From Odontocerum albicorne (taxonomy: Eukaryota > Arthropoda > Insecta > Trichoptera > Odontoceridae): a DNA stretch of 64,000 bases. The translations under genes were made by a program, and so were the position numbers. This document shows, piece after piece, positions 1 to 10,727 of the stretch. Below the pieces are notes generated by a model. That model was not told the origin of the DNA. It made no database searches and saw nothing but the letters and a program-made list of their open reading frames with translations. Position 1 is the first letter of the stretch. Each line of letters opens with the position of its first letter. The stretch lies in NCBI GenBank assembly GCA_949825065.1, contig OX463842.1, positions 1,495,501-1,559,500 of the forward strand, given 5' to 3'.

Positions 1-324
1 GTACTAGGTCCCAGATGAAATATGTACTTGTAGATGTTAAGCGGAAAAAAGAATATTAAAGAAATATTTTGGGATATATGTACTAATGTAAAAAGAAATT
101 GGTAGAACTAGGAGGCAGGATAGGCGAAACACGGTAGATAAGTGCCCAACATCTGTGCATCTCCACCACGTTAAATCTACGAGTTCATGCAATTTCTGGG
201 GTGTGGATGCTCTCCGTGCACTGATAATTTCTTGGAGCCAAAGGCGAAAAGTTTGAGATGATAGCAGACCAGAAGAAGATTATTTTATGGGTGACCCTTA
301 ACTGGCCAGTACTGTTCAAGGTAC
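1..324. other. unannotated AT-rich stretch
   Basis: I see no open reading frame of note, no recognisable repeat and no tRNA-like boxes here. Confidence 0.4.
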
Positions 325-326
325 TA

Positions 327-818
327 TACTTGAGAAAATGTAGCATGGTCCTTGCGACAGTTCACAAATTTTCCCCAATATAACCTTATAACGATGTTCA
401 GTAATTTTAATTATTTTATCAACTTTAATATAAGCCTCGATTCTAATAAATAGCAAGTTATTTTGGTAAATACATTTCATGAAACTAAAAATTTTGCAAA
501 AATATGTCAGTTTGTTAAAATCAAATAATATTTGTCTGCATTGGCTAGGGATGGGGTATACGATAATTGGATTTTCGATTTTTTTATACCTAAAACTAAA
601 TGTTCGTAATTAGTATTAATTCATAGTGGATATTGGCCTATTTAAAGATAGATACAAATCATAATGAAAATTATGAATTAAAACGTCAGTTTAGAGAAAA
701 ACAATTTTTCGACTTGTAAAAAAACTATTCAATTTGTAACAAAAAACAAAATTTACCCCATTCCTTTGAGATATGACATTTCAAATGTCACAGGGATCAT
801 CCTACATTTTCTCAAGTA
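327..818. mobile_element. MITE with 33-bp TIRs and TA target duplication (Tc1/mariner-like)
   Basis: The left end TACTTGAGAAAATGTAG (from 327) recurs inverted at the right end (to 818). Over 33 bp the two termini match at 29 positions. Both ends are flanked by TA (325-326 and 819-820), the target duplication of Tc1/mariner elements. The ~490-bp interior is AT-rich and encodes nothing. The structure fits a non-autonomous element; the superfamily is inferred only from the TA duplication. Confidence 0.6.
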
Positions 819-1050
819 TAACATTTTACTTTTTACTTGACCAAAATATTGATCTGTAGTATAAAGTTGATAAAACGTAAAAACTTCCACTATATTCGTT
901 TAATTTTATAAAAATGAATATACCTATAGTAGTGAGGGGAGCAAAATATTAAATTGGATTTCAAAATAGTTCTAACCAGAGAAAAACAACAGATATCTTT
1001 AAATCTCCCACTAACTGTTTGCCAATTTATTGGTATCTCTCAACTTAATA

Positions 1051-1309
1051 TCCTCATGAAAGTGAGTGATCAAATATGTACATTCGAGTGTCCCTTATTT
1101 TGTCAAAAAACCGTATCCTCATGAAAGTGAGTGATCAAATATGTACATTAGAGTGTCCCTTATTTTGTCAAAAAACCGTATCCTCATGAAAGTGAGTGAT
1201 CAAATATGTACATTAGAGTGTCCCTTATTTTGTCAAAAAACCGTATCCCCATGAAAGTGAGTGATCAAATATGTACATTAGAGTGTCCCTTATTTTGTCA
1301 AAAAACCGT
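1051..1309. repeat. 65-bp minisatellite, four copies
   Basis: Units start at 1051, 1116, 1181 and 1246 with TCCTCATGAAAGTGAG (TCCCC in the last) and end in TTTTGTCAAAAAACCG. They are almost identical, so expansion is recent. The last unit merges into the left arm of the foldback element that follows. Confidence 0.9.
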
Positions 1310-1750
1310 TTTCTTTCCACCCCCTAAATATTTTCCATTTGGTTTGATTTACCCAAAAACAAAATTTTATTACAATAGGATGACCGTGCCGACTTGAGCG
1401 CCAAATTTGAATGTTTAGAATTATAGGTTTTTTAGTTCTAAGTCAGTAATTGAATACATTTTTACTCTTTAGAGTGCACTATGGTGCACTAAGTATTCCT
1501 TATTTCAATTATATAAAAAATAGATATTATACATTCATCAATAATTTTAACACTGACTTAGAACTAATAAACCTATAATTACTAACATTCAAATTTGGCG
1601 CTCAACTCGGCACGGGTTAACGTCATCCTATTGAGATAAAAATTTGTTTTTGAGTAAATCAAACCAAATAAGAAATATTTAGGGGGTGAAAATAAAAAAT
1701 TCGCAAAATTTTTGTTTTTGACAAAATAAGGGACACCCTAATGTACATTC
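1272..1750. mobile_element. foldback-like element with long terminal inverted repeats
   Basis: The left arm (about 1272-1449) and right arm (about 1552-1750) are reverse complements with small differences. Shared stretches include GTGTCCCTTATTTTGTCAAA near the ends, GCGCCAAATTTGAATGTT mid-arm and TAGTTCTAAGTCAGT near the loop. The loop is ~100 bp. The tandem 65-bp units at 1051-1309 are copies of the outer part of the left arm; the right arm has only one. No target duplication was found with confidence. Confidence 0.7.
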
Positions 1751-1844
1751 ACCATTCTGTCGATGATCTTTGAGCAAAACGAAAATTTTATGTATTATTA
1801 TTTTTTTCATATTATCCATTTACCATTAGAAACTCACCATTCAT

Positions 1845-1906
1845 CAGTAGCCGAGTTGATAAGACTCTTAACTAATAACTGAGGATTTCTGGTTCAATGT
1901 TACTCG
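1845..1906 (+). mobile_element. tRNA-derived SINE head (SINE-A-like), degenerate
   Basis: AGTAGCCGAGTTGATAAGAC resembles a pol III A box and GGTTCAATGTTACTC a B box, about 35 bp apart. It cannot fold as a working tRNA because the acceptor ends do not pair, so it is read as a SINE head. Confidence 0.45.
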
Positions 1907-2395
1907 AAAAACTTACAATTTCAAAAAAGGTTTAAGTCTAGTAAAGAGTAAGCATGATGACACTCACTTGCTAGACATGTCCGTGAGTTATTGCCTCTTC
2001 ACATGCAGTCAAATCGCCAAAACGTATATTGACGAACTGCGAATTCATTATCGAACGCTGGTATTACTACTGCACGTGGGTAAGCAATAACACTCGCACA
2101 TAACGGTATTGTTACCAGACAAACTTATTAACTAGTACGAGAGCTTTTTTTGGGTACTATCGGGTTTCGAAGTCGCAAGCCCCAGGCGCAAGATCAGCAT
2201 ATTACTAACTAGGGCTCGAACGCCGCCAACTAAACAAGATAAACTGAAAATTTTCTTTTTTCTTCTGAAAAACAGCACTTGATGAAAACTCTTTTTTGGG
2301 AGGTCTTCTCAAAATCTATCATATCATGGTAAATGAATACTATACATATACACTACACATAAAGCCAAATATTATTGTGTAATCTCAAATATTAC
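1907..2395. other. unannotated
   Basis: No feature recognised. The stretch around 2160-2225 is locally GC-richer but has no ORF or clear repeat partner in the window. Confidence 0.35.
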
Positions 2396-2399
2396 ATCT

Positions 2400-2475
2400 A
2401 CAAAGGTTTCTTTACAATTCGTCTTCCCGTGATAAGTTTTTGGTGGTTTTCTTACCAAATTTGTTTCTCTGAATA
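2400..2475 (+). repeat. dispersed repeat B fragment
   Basis: AAGGTTTCTTTACAATTCGTC, followed by a GATAAGTTTT...GGTTTTCTTACCAA block. The same order recurs at 31,660 and 47,500 (plus) and 17,415 and 55,440 (minus). It appears to be the outer part of the SINE-B unit described at 55,265. Confidence 0.5.
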
Positions 2476-2853
2476 TATCGTCGTCATACAAGAGAAAGTG
2501 ACCAAGTGCATTTTTCGCGAAAACATGATAAATGACTATCTGACACCTTACTAACATAATGGTGGCCTGGAAGAAATAACCCAGCAAGAACTTGGAATAA
2601 TATCTTGATTTGTTTAAAATTACTATCTGCATTGATGTTTATTTTCTTACAAGCAAAATTATATGAAAATCTTCAAAAATATTATTTCTTTATTTTGAAA
2701 GCATTGAACATTTCTATACACACAAAAATAATCACAAATGTGAATACATTTATTTAAAAAAAAAATGAAAACAAAAGTGTAAAAATGGTTAAATGGCTCT
2801 CATGAACATTTTGCATTTTGTTAGTTGGTCACTTTCTCCTGTATGACGACGAT
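2476..2853. repeat. 30-bp inverted repeat pair enclosing ~320 bp
   Basis: Around 2477-2505 lies ATCGTCGTCATACAAGAGAA then AGTGACCAA. Its reverse complement, with one mismatch, lies at about 2824-2852. The interior is AT-rich and non-coding. It could be MITE termini or a chance rearrangement of repeats; no target duplication was found. Confidence 0.4.
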
Positions 2854-2865
2854 ATGTAGATGCGA

Positions 2866-2965
2866 GAAATTACCTAATCTAAAGGCCGCAGCTTCTGCCT
2901 TCCTATCCTTACACTCACATTTTTTTTAATATCTGTCGATAATGGTGGGTTAAAGTGCAGTTTGT
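2866..2965 (+). mobile_element. SINE-B fragment, degenerate
   Basis: TAAAGGCCGCAGCTTCTGCC, CTTCCTATCC and later GATAATGGTGGGTTAAAG parallel the A-like and B-like boxes of the better copies at 11,885 and 55,265. The B box is mutated. Confidence 0.45.
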
Positions 2966-3396
2966 TTTCTAGACTGCGTTATATAAATTATTATTTTATT
3001 ATTATTATTATTAAAATTCATGCATCTAAACGGAATCGATATTCACCAATCCTAACAAATACGCCGGAGACTGCGATCACCTGTACGCAGTGAGGCCAAG
3101 CAAAACGCTTATGCGACACTTCCCTAGATGAATGCACATGCACACGAGAGATGCAGGGAGTGCAGAGAGGGGCGAGCCGCGCAGTCAGCGCTGAATGCCG
3201 CAATCAGGCGCTATTGTTTCAGTTTTTGGCGCCACCCGCTCTGATTGATGCGAATCTCACTCCACGCCGGTACGTATATATCATACATCGTTCGCGGACT
3301 GGGAGAATATTAAATATACAAGGCAAAATATTACCAAGGTAGTCCAGTGGTAGAACCTAAGAGAATTTAGAGTAAGTAGACGAAAGATTGACGACT

Positions 3397-3462
3397 TATG
3401 TGGCCTAGTTGTTAAGATGCCAGACTCCCAACCTCGAGATTACTCGTACAAATTCCGCGAGA
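3397..3462 (+). mobile_element. tRNA-derived SINE head
   Basis: TGTGGCCTAGTTGTTAAGAT is a good A box. GACTCCCAACCTCGAG fills the anticodon region and a weakened B box (CGTACAAATTCC) follows. The LINE-like tail seen in fuller copies is missing. Confidence 0.5.
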
Positions 3463-3552
3463 AAACAGATTGTTTTTAAAAAAATATATATTCCATTCTA
3501 ATTTTCACTAAAGGCATGTTTAATCTTTCAATAGCAATAAGTGCAGCACTAG

Positions 3553-3870
3553 ATCGTCGTCGTCGTTGTTGAGCCTCGTAGTGGGCCGTTGCACACCAGC
3601 AAACTCACCGGCCACACCGTTGTACTGGATCGGATGGCACATCAAAGTGAGATAATCGGAGAACAATGACATGTTGTGTTTTTTTTTCGTCTTTTTTTTT
3701 AAGAATAAATATTACCGAAGTCATAGGTATCCTTTTACCCTCGAATACTATCGGAGAAATGGCTTTATCGTTCGAGGGGACTGGACAGCGCAGAGTTTCG
3801 AAACGGTGGCCTTTGTTATACAACAAAAGTGTTATTGTTTTACAACAACAATACAAACACCGAATAGAAT
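3553..3870 (+). repeat. dispersed repeat C
   Basis: The copy starts with a GTCGTCGTCG run, then CACACCAGCAAACTCACCGG and a block ending TCATAGGTATCCTTTTACC. The same order occurs at 7545-7760 (plus), 20,116-20,430 and 40,921-41,232 (minus), with a short piece near 55,990. The family is probably a retroposon 3' region. The overlapping reading frames on both strands here are not credible genes. Confidence 0.6.
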
Positions 3871-3937
3871 GTGAAGTTATCAGACGACCGTCGGGGCCTA
3901 GTTAGTAAGACGTCTGTCTTCCAGTTCTGTATATTTT

Positions 3938-4151
3938 ACTAATAAAGGCGGGCTTATTGAACATTCTTTTTCATATAAAGTGAGTTATCATCAATCAATA
4001 GGAAAGGAAGGGATGGTGGAGAGGAAAGGAAAAGAAAAATCACGAATAAAACACGTTATTTTACTGACTAGAAATTAAGAGTTTTTTAGTCAATTTTTAA
4101 AGCATTCCAAGGACAGAGCGAGTCTTATATTGGTTTGTAACTGATTCCAGA
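3938..4151 (-). mobile_element. CR1/L2-like LINE 3' end, internally deleted
   Basis: On the minus strand the end of a reverse-transcriptase ORF (NQLQTNIRL... then LKKLLISSQ-like) is followed by 3' UTR, then jumps to the tail CAATAAGCCCGCC. Fuller copies lie at 8351-8680, 10,333-10,727 and 18,211-18,588, so most of the UTR was deleted here. The WNQL...IR...F-KK-LKKLL pattern is typical of CR1/L2-type ORF2 C-termini. Confidence 0.6.
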
Positions 4152-4155
4152 GGGT

Positions 4156-5125
4156 TTGTTTTCACCTTCTTACAAAATTTTTCTTTCACTCAACCATTTT
4201 TTAGACGCTTGTCAAGTACAATTGCCTAATGGTCAGAAAGTGAATACTGTAAAAGTTAATAAACGGTTTTTTGTATTGCGAATTTAAACACAATAATTTG
4301 TAAAACCTATACCAAAACAACCAAAAATTTCAAATATGCGGTGGTTATTGAAAAATAAAACGAATATATTTTTGAAAAAAATATATGCACATTTATTGCA
4401 TTAAAATGTTTATAAAAATAAATACAGCAAACGTATCCATCAATTTTCTACCCTTCGAAATTTAACGATTTGCATTTTTTTTAAATTTCATCACTTGTTT
4501 TCATGCCTGATTGAATTTTTCTCATTTGTGCATTGTTTACAATATTTTATTTTCTAATACAATTTTTTTATTCAGCTATTTCCTCTCAACTCTTCATGTC
4601 GATTGTGATAAGTCCGTACCTGTTATGGGGTATTTAGGAATTCAAATTCGTGTTGGAATAATAACAGAGGGAATTGGAGAGGGGAGGAATAACAGTAATT
4701 AAAAGCCTTTCAATACAGTGTACAGCGCAGGGGCGTGCATTCACTGCTACCTGCAGCCTCCTAACTCCAACCTGCAGATTGTTTATTGATTATGCCCCTG
4801 AGGATGGTGTCAAAGCCTACTCTCGTGGTGTTTGCCTTGCTTGGTTAATTCGCCTTTTGATTGCAATTTTGTACCATAAGTATCGTTCTGAAGATTTGAT
4901 TAAACTTGAATTTCTGTTTGGAACATAGATCTTTATTCATTGTTAGTTTCAAACTTTTGGCTTTCATGAGTAACAAAGTTCTTAATTGATTTAACAATCA
5001 AAAAGTGAAGTTTGCACGAAATTGCTTCATCGAAATATAGGATGTGTTCTGCAATAAGGATTGTGATCTCGCATTATGTATGCGAACTTTGCGTTTTTAT
5101 GTATTCCCTTCACTCGTATATGGTG
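4156..5125. other. unannotated
   Basis: AT-rich. The frame at 4674-4928 has no recognisable domain. Positions 4728-4800 begin CAGGGGCG and end in the inverse, but have no target duplication. Confidence 0.35.
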
Positions 5126-5129
5126 TTAA

Positions 5130-5708
5130 CCCTTCCTGTACTGTGATGTGTAACTAGTACACATTCCTTTTAAAAACTTTAATATCTCTATAAATATAAT
5201 AAATACTGGGTTCGGATTTTAGGTATTCCTCCGTAATACATTTACGCATTGAATGAAAAAATATATATTAATAATAATTAGCACTTATCGGCCACATTAG
5301 AGATATTTTGTGAAAATCTGGAATAAATTCACCAATACAATCAAACGTGTGACGTAGGTATATTCATTCTAAAAAACCGCTATGGGTGAGGAAGCGACGC
5401 TATTCACGTCTCACTCTCGCTCTACTTCGGTATATGGGAACGCAAGAAATAGAATCTCAGTTCGCTCGCTTCTCTCGTTTAGTTGCCAGCGGGTTTTCGT
5501 TCGAGGTGGTCGCTTCGCCCGTTTTGTGAACGTCGGTCGATATTTTTTTTATGTTTTCAGCAATAAAATTTCAATTATTATCATGTTAGACTTCAAATTT
5601 AATTCACTTTAGCGATTGGCTATGAATATTCTTAATTTTCCGATTTTAAATCGCTCATTTTTACCTGTGTATTGAATACACAGCACCGAAACTTTCGGAA
5701 GAGAAAGG
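5130..5708 (+). mobile_element. piggyBac-like MITE, copy A
   Basis: It is flanked by TTAA (5126-5129 and 5709-5712). The left end is CCCTTCCTGTACTGTGATG. The right end is degraded here, but the copy at 51,412 ends in the inverse (CAGCACAGGAAGGG). The interior carries ATTGAATACACAGCACC near the right end. Other copies: 13,180, 19,484, 40,289 and 51,412. No transposase is encoded. TTAA plus CCC-starting termini is the piggyBac hallmark. Confidence 0.75.
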
Positions 5709-5884
5709 TTAAAGCGTGAATGCAGAAAGGAAAAATCTCCATGACTTTATTTTAATTCATGGTTTTTACCTTGTCTACATTCATACATCTCGTCATACAT
5801 GCTCTGCCTTTCCTCATATTTCATTTCCATCTCTAAAAATCAAATCAATCAATGAAGCGCCCTCAAAAGAAAACAAGGGTGACA

Positions 5885-6240
5885 ATGTATGACGATATGA
5901 CATTTTGTGATTAAGGCTGAACGTGAAGAAATGACTGATGTATTGAATAATCTGAAGAAGAGTATTTTGAGATGGTTTGTACATGTGGAACGAAGACATG
6001 AAGAAAGACTAACATAACAAATATACAGTACAAAATTGCGTGGAAGGCGTAGTAGAAGAGAATCAAGAAAGGTGTGATTGAATCAATTAATTGTGGTTTT
6101 GAAAGAAGAAAATGTGGGATGCTGTATGAAAATGTGTTTAGATGTGAAAGTGGCGAAATTAATGTTTTGAGATAGAAAAGTCTGACGCTCTGTCTTCCCG
6201 ACCTACCCCAGTAGGGAAACAACCTGATGATTCGTAATTA
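5885..6240 (+). pseudogene. RTE-A LINE ORF2 C-terminus, decayed
   Basis: Broken frames give LRWFVHVERRHEERLT, then a GRRSR.. stretch, a WDAV-like segment and a final SDALSSRPTPVGKQPDD-like end. This matches the other RTE-A copies (WFGHVERMN, VSGRR, LDQVN, then a WRS..AYP ending). RTE ORF2 C-termini commonly end this way. Many stops; non-functional. Confidence 0.6.
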
Positions 6241-6945
6241 TGTATGTTATTCCAATCCAAGAGACGATATTTCGTAAAGAAATCGAATCAAACAGTATTA
6301 CTTCTTTCAAAGGTTTAATAACCTCTATTCGAAATATTGGAATTTAACTGTGAGTTACCAAAAATACAAAAAAACTCTTTGAATAATGTTTTTGGCAAAT
6401 GAACGGTTTAAAACATAAAATTTTACGCTTGTTTAATACGTATTTTAGGCACTTCGCTAACCGCCACTTGTCGTGCCGGTCTTGACCCCAGACATTGATT
6501 GTCGACGAGTGAAGGGGACTCCTAATGGAGGTAAATACAGCCACCAACTTATTTTGTAACGGCGATAAACAGAGTCACACATAGGTACGTGGTGGAAATA
6601 TGAATATAGCAAACAATTATTTTACTATTTCATTAATTCACCAGGAAGGTACATTATTACTTAGCAACGTGGATGACGAATCGATAAAATATACAGGATT
6701 TTTTAATGTAAATGAAAATTATATAAAATAATAACGTTACATAATTTTATTTTTTTCATGCAGCTACATTTAGTAGATTTATTGCCTTTTTAATAATTTC
6801 TTGCAATCAAGCTCTTGTTTAAAAATTATCATTGATGTAAACTATAAACATGGCCGTATCTTTATCGTAGTGCATAAAACTTTTATGTGACAAAAAATAT
6901 AATATTATATATGATTATGTGAACGTAAAGTTAATGAGTTACGTC
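6241..6945. other. unannotated
   Basis: No recognisable feature. A GC-richer patch at about 6450-6550 has an open minus frame (6344-6547) without a known motif. Confidence 0.35.
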
Positions 6946-6959
6946 GTTTTCGTTGCTCC

Positions 6960-7525
6960 CGTAATGCAAATGGATGGAGAAACATTACCAAGTTGTGACT
7001 GCTTTAAGTATCTTGGGTCACTCATCCATAGCGATGGAGGATGTGCAGCAGATGTAACACAGAATTGGTGTGGGGTGGATGAAGTTAAGATCAATGATAG
7101 GAGTTCTATGTGATCCAAAAATGCCAGTGGAGTTGAAAGGAAAAGTATACGAAACGATTGTCAGACCCGCAATCCTCTATGGCTCCGAATGCTGGACGAT
7201 GTATAGCTTTTACTCTAGGCCACTAGAAACTGCTGAAATACGCATGCTAATATGGTCAGCTGGTGTGTCCCTAAGAGACACAATAAAAAGCTCACGCAGA
7301 CATCAACAGCAAGATGGAGGAAAGGTGATTGTGATGGTATGGGCACGTTGGACGCAGAGCAGCCGATCACATTGTGAACCAAGCAACAACCAGAGGAAGA
7401 CCAAAGAATTCATGGGTGGTGCAAAAAGATAACCTGATGCAGAGGCACGGCCTGGGGGACGTAGTCTGGGACCGAAGAGCATACAACCTGAGGATGAGGA
7501 GAGCTGACCCCAACAGTCTTCGCAG
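6960..7525 (+). pseudogene. RTE-E LINE ORF2 C-terminal part, frameshifted
   Basis: Pieces in several frames read MQMDGETLPSCDCFKYLGS, then a [19 protein letters not shown] block, [31 protein letters not shown].., GRPKNSWVV and DVVWDRRAYNLRMRRADP. This is the region downstream of the catalytic YADD in RTE-type reverse transcriptases, followed by the C-terminal GRPK...W block. At least two frameshifts (near 7075 and 7300) break it, and the RT core upstream is absent, as expected of a 5'-truncated copy. Repeat C follows at 7545 and may be part of its 3' UTR. Confidence 0.7.
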
Positions 7526-7544
7526 ACAGTGAGTTGGGATGGAG

Positions 7545-7760
7545 CCAGGGAGAAGAAGAATTCGTTGTCGTTGCTGGGTCTCGTAGTCGAGGATCCCCTC
7601 ACCACTCCAACGTCAGGTATAATTAATAGCGAAGCCGTGTCATAGAGTTTGTTTTAAGTCAGTGCGCAGTTGCACACCAGCAAACTCACCGGCCACACCA
7701 TTACACTGAATCCGATGGGACACCGAGGCGAGACGAACGGAGCGCACCAGCATGTTGAAT
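7545..7760 (+). repeat. dispersed repeat C
   Basis: It begins AAGAAGAATTCGTTGTCGTT, then GGTCTCGTAGTCGAGGATCC and CACACCAGCAAACTCACCGG. It sits directly after the RTE-E ORF relic, so the family may be the 3' UTR of that LINE. Confidence 0.6.
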
Positions 7761-7934
7761 GCTATTATGGATAGGGATGGTTCAAAAATAAAATATGCAA
7801 GTATAAGATTGAAGGTGGAAGTGAATTAACAGGGAGGGAAAGCAAATAAGGAAACGAGTCCCTCCTCCTTTATCCGGGCTTGGGACCGGCTCCGTCATTC
7901 GATAAAGGGCATTCATCTAGTACGAAGGCGGGCA

Positions 7935-8245
7935 TTCCAATGAGTTACGTAATATGAAGAAGACCACGCTGAGATGGTTTAGGCATGTAGAACGAATGAA
8001 TAGAGAAATACTTACAAAACAGATATGTTGTACAAATGTGAGTGGAAGGCGTATGACAGGAAGACTAAGGAAAGAATGTTTGGATCAAGTGAATGGTTTT
8101 CTGAAAGATGGAAACGTAGAATTTCAAAGAATTCATATAAGTTAGGAGACGGATGTGGAAGAGGCTAACGATGTGTGTAGAGATAGGAAAGTATGGCGCT
8201 CTGTTTTCTTCGCCTACCCCAACAGGAAAATGATGTAATGGTACA
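7935..8245 (+). pseudogene. RTE-A LINE ORF2 C-terminus
   Basis: An open stretch reads TLRWFRHVERMNREILTKQI then NVSGRRMTGRLRKECLDQVN, followed after frameshifts by CRDRKVWRSVFFAYPNRKMM-like sequence. This is the best-preserved RTE-A tail in the left third. It is 5'-truncated and broken after position 8145. Confidence 0.65.
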
Positions 8246-8350
8246 TATTTATGTGTAAATACATTTATTACATCATGGCGTGTCCCTTGTGTAAGAGGGC
8301 ACCAGACTTTCCTATCGCAAAACACATATTCCGCTTCTTCTACATTCATA

Positions 8351-8680
8351 TTTATTTATTTAACAATTTTATTGGCAATACAATCTGGTGGGCTTATTGC
8401 CAGGCGGCAATCTCATCCAACCAACCAAACTAACGTAAATTAAGCAAGTTCATCCACACGAAATCCATAAACACTTAAGTGAGCATATGCCCACGAACCC
8501 CACAAAGACAGACAATCACCCGAACATTATTTTTCATGTAAAGTGAATAAAGTAAAGAAAAATGGAACAGGAATGAAACACGTTATTTTACTGACTAGAA
8601 ATTAAGAGTTTTTTAAGTCACTTTTTAAAGCATGCAAAGGACGGAGCGAGTCTTATATTGGTTTGTAACTGATTCCAGAG
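8351..8680 (-). mobile_element. CR1/L2-like LINE 3' end (or shared tail)
   Basis: Read on the minus strand, it runs from the ORF2 C-terminus through a UTR containing TGATTGTCTGTCTTTGTGGG and the tail GGCAATAAGCCCACC, and ends in TTAAATAAATAAA. The tail hairpin (CCGCCTGGCAATAAG) is shared with SINE-A. There is a deletion at about 8545-8575 relative to the 10,333 copy. Confidence 0.7.
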
Positions 8681-8689
8681 TCTCACTGC

Positions 8690-9260
8690 ATGGACATTCA
8701 TACATCTTCTCATAAAACTGTGACTTTTAATTTTCCTTTCTTTTAAAATATCATTCACATCCACGTTTTTCCTAAACTTCTTCATTTGCTCTGTGTATAT
8801 TCTTTCTGGTTGACTTTCTTAATTCATTCGTTCTGCACATACACGCCTTAACCATCTCAGAGTGTTTTTCTTGATCTAACTTAATACGTCAGTCTTAATT
8901 TCACATTCATCCCTAATCAATTCATTCCGTATTCTATCATATCTCGTTCCCCCATGTTGTATTTCTAAGTGCACGCATTTCTACAGTACTTCTAACATTT
9001 GTTCCCCCATGTTGTATTCCTTAGTGCACGCGTTTCTACAGTACTTATTACATTTGTTCCCCCATATTGTATTCCTCAGTGCACGCATTTCTACAGTATT
9101 TATTGCATTTGTTCCCCCATGTTGTATTCCTCAATGCACGCGTATTTTCAGTACTTATTGTATTTCACTCCTTTCAGTATTTTTCTACGTCCACTTTTAA
9201 CTTCCATACATCAAAGTTGTTACTAAAATACTGTCAAGGATTATCGTGTGTATAATATAA
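8690..9260 (-). pseudogene. RTE-A LINE relic containing a local tandem expansion
   Basis: Minus-strand words match other RTE-A copies: the inverse of CATCTCAGAGTGTTTTTCTT (WLRW region), of CACATTCATCCCTAATCAAT (IRDEC-like) and of TATTCTATCATATC. The part at 8946-9165 was amplified fourfold. No frame survives. Confidence 0.6.
8946..9165. repeat. 55-bp minisatellite, four copies, inside RTE-A
   Basis: Units begin GTTCCCCCATGTTGTATT at 8946, 9001, 9056 and 9111. The single-copy equivalent in other RTE-A relics (about 25,345-25,400) reads GTCACGCAGTGTATTTTTCC, then CAGTGCAACTATATTTCTGT. The array is therefore LINE sequence amplified in place. Overlapping open frames here are artefacts of the repeat. 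Confidence 0.85.
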
Positions 9261-10332
9261 ATCTCAAATAGAATAAAGATTCGGATTGCAATTGTATAGG
9301 AACGAAATATGAGAAATTATTTGAGATTAACGTGTTCCTCGCGGAAAGCACAAACGCCTGTGATCTGACGACAATCCAAGTTTCAAATCACAAATACTTA
9401 AAAAGAATGACACAAAACCGGAATGAAAATAGAACTAAAATTTTAAATAATCTTTATTCCAGCGACATATCTGAAAACCTTGTCAAATAATATATTAGTT
9501 TATGAGATATTGTTAAATAAACAGAGCGCAGATTTTTTTTGGTTTCTCAATATTTCCAGCTATTGCGTCACATGTAACGACCTGTCGCGCGGATCGAGTC
9601 CTGCGATGAGTCTCTCTTACGTAAATAAACATTACTAAGTCTCTCTTACGTAAATAAACATTACTAGTGCTATGTGCATTTGATTGGGTGAGTGTAATGA
9701 ATCATTGCTTTGATCGTAGCATTCCTTTGTTTATTTTACGTAATGTTTAGTTTATCTCCTTTATTTAATGAGTCTCCTTAAGAGTAATGACTATTATTTA
9801 TTATCAGAAAATTACTTATGTGTCATGTGTACTTGGTGCTGTAATCAAATATCAGTGGTTCTAAACAAAATACGCGTTTAAACTTAGAAATTTAAAAACG
9901 CCGAAATTGTGCCGCGCACTGGATTCGTGGAATTGGATTTTTAACGCGGTGAACAGATGAATACTGTTTCATTAGTTTATTTTTGAATATCGATAATGGC
10001 AAAGTTCATTTGATTGATATACAGGAAGATAATACCAATATTGAGTAGAGTGAACTGCAAAAAAAAACAATGTATATAATTGTACGTGATACGTTTGTAT
10101 GTATATAATTCTGCCGTCACCAGATAGGATGATCCATGCGGGAAAAAAAATTCTCGCAGATGACCAAAAAAAATTCAAAGAGGGTTGACAGAATATAGAT
10201 ATTTTTTGCTGTCTTGACATTGGAGTCTGGCACGCTTTTTTAATACATGGTCATATATTTTTAAATTAAAAAATACCAAATACATTTTATTTAAAACTAG
10301 TCTATCCATCAGTTACAAACTTTCACTATTTA
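9261..10332. other. unannotated, with one 29-bp tandem duplication
   Basis: Two adjacent copies of a 29-bp unit containing TCTCTCTTACGTAAATAAAC lie at 9609-9666. A partial inverse (TTTACGTAATGTTTA) follows near 9735. Nothing else is recognised. Confidence 0.4.
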
Positions 10333-10727
10333 TCAGTAACAAACCAATATAAGACTCACTCCGTCCATGGCATGCTTTAAGAAGCGACTGAAAAAACTCT
10401 TAATTTCTAGTCAGTAAAATAACGTGTTTCATTCCTGATTTTTATTTTCCTTTCCTCTCCACCATCCCTTCCTTTCCTTTTGATTGATGATATCTCACTT
10501 TATATGTAAAATAATGTTCGGGTGATTGTCCGTCTTTGTGGGGTTCGTGGGTATATGCTCAAGTACGTGTTTATGGATTACGTGTGGATGGATTGTCATT
10601 TGAATGATTTATGCGAACACGTAACTTGCTTCATTTACTTTTGTCTAGTTGGTTGGAAGAGATTGCCTCTTGGCAATAAGCCCGCCAGATTATATTTGCA
10701 ATAAAAGGGTTAAATAAATAAATAAAC
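10333..10727 (+). mobile_element. CR1/L2-like LINE 3' end, reference copy
   Basis: It opens with the ORF2 C-terminus (IRLTPSMACFKKRLKKLLIS then SQ-stop). A UTR follows with TGATTGTCCGTCTTTGTGGG and GTTTATGGATTACGTG, then the tail TTGGTTGGAAGAGATTGCC / GGCAATAAGCCCGCC, and it ends in AAATAAATAAATAAA. It is heavily 5'-truncated. The most complete of the plus-strand copies. Confidence 0.75.

Noticed and set aside
1206..1397. 63-aa ORF within the 65-bp repeats
   Set aside because: Entirely repeat and foldback-arm sequence.
4728..4800. 73-bp hAT-like unit starting CAGGGGCG and ending in its inverse
   Set aside because: Inverted ends are short and the 8-bp flanks do not match.
7303..7605. 100-aa minus ORF
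   Set aside because: Antisense of the RTE-E ORF2 C-terminus and repeat C.
8999..9255. Three overlapping plus-strand ORFs rich in Tyr/Phe/Cys
   Set aside because: They read the 55-bp array in three frames; the sequence is an antisense LINE relic.
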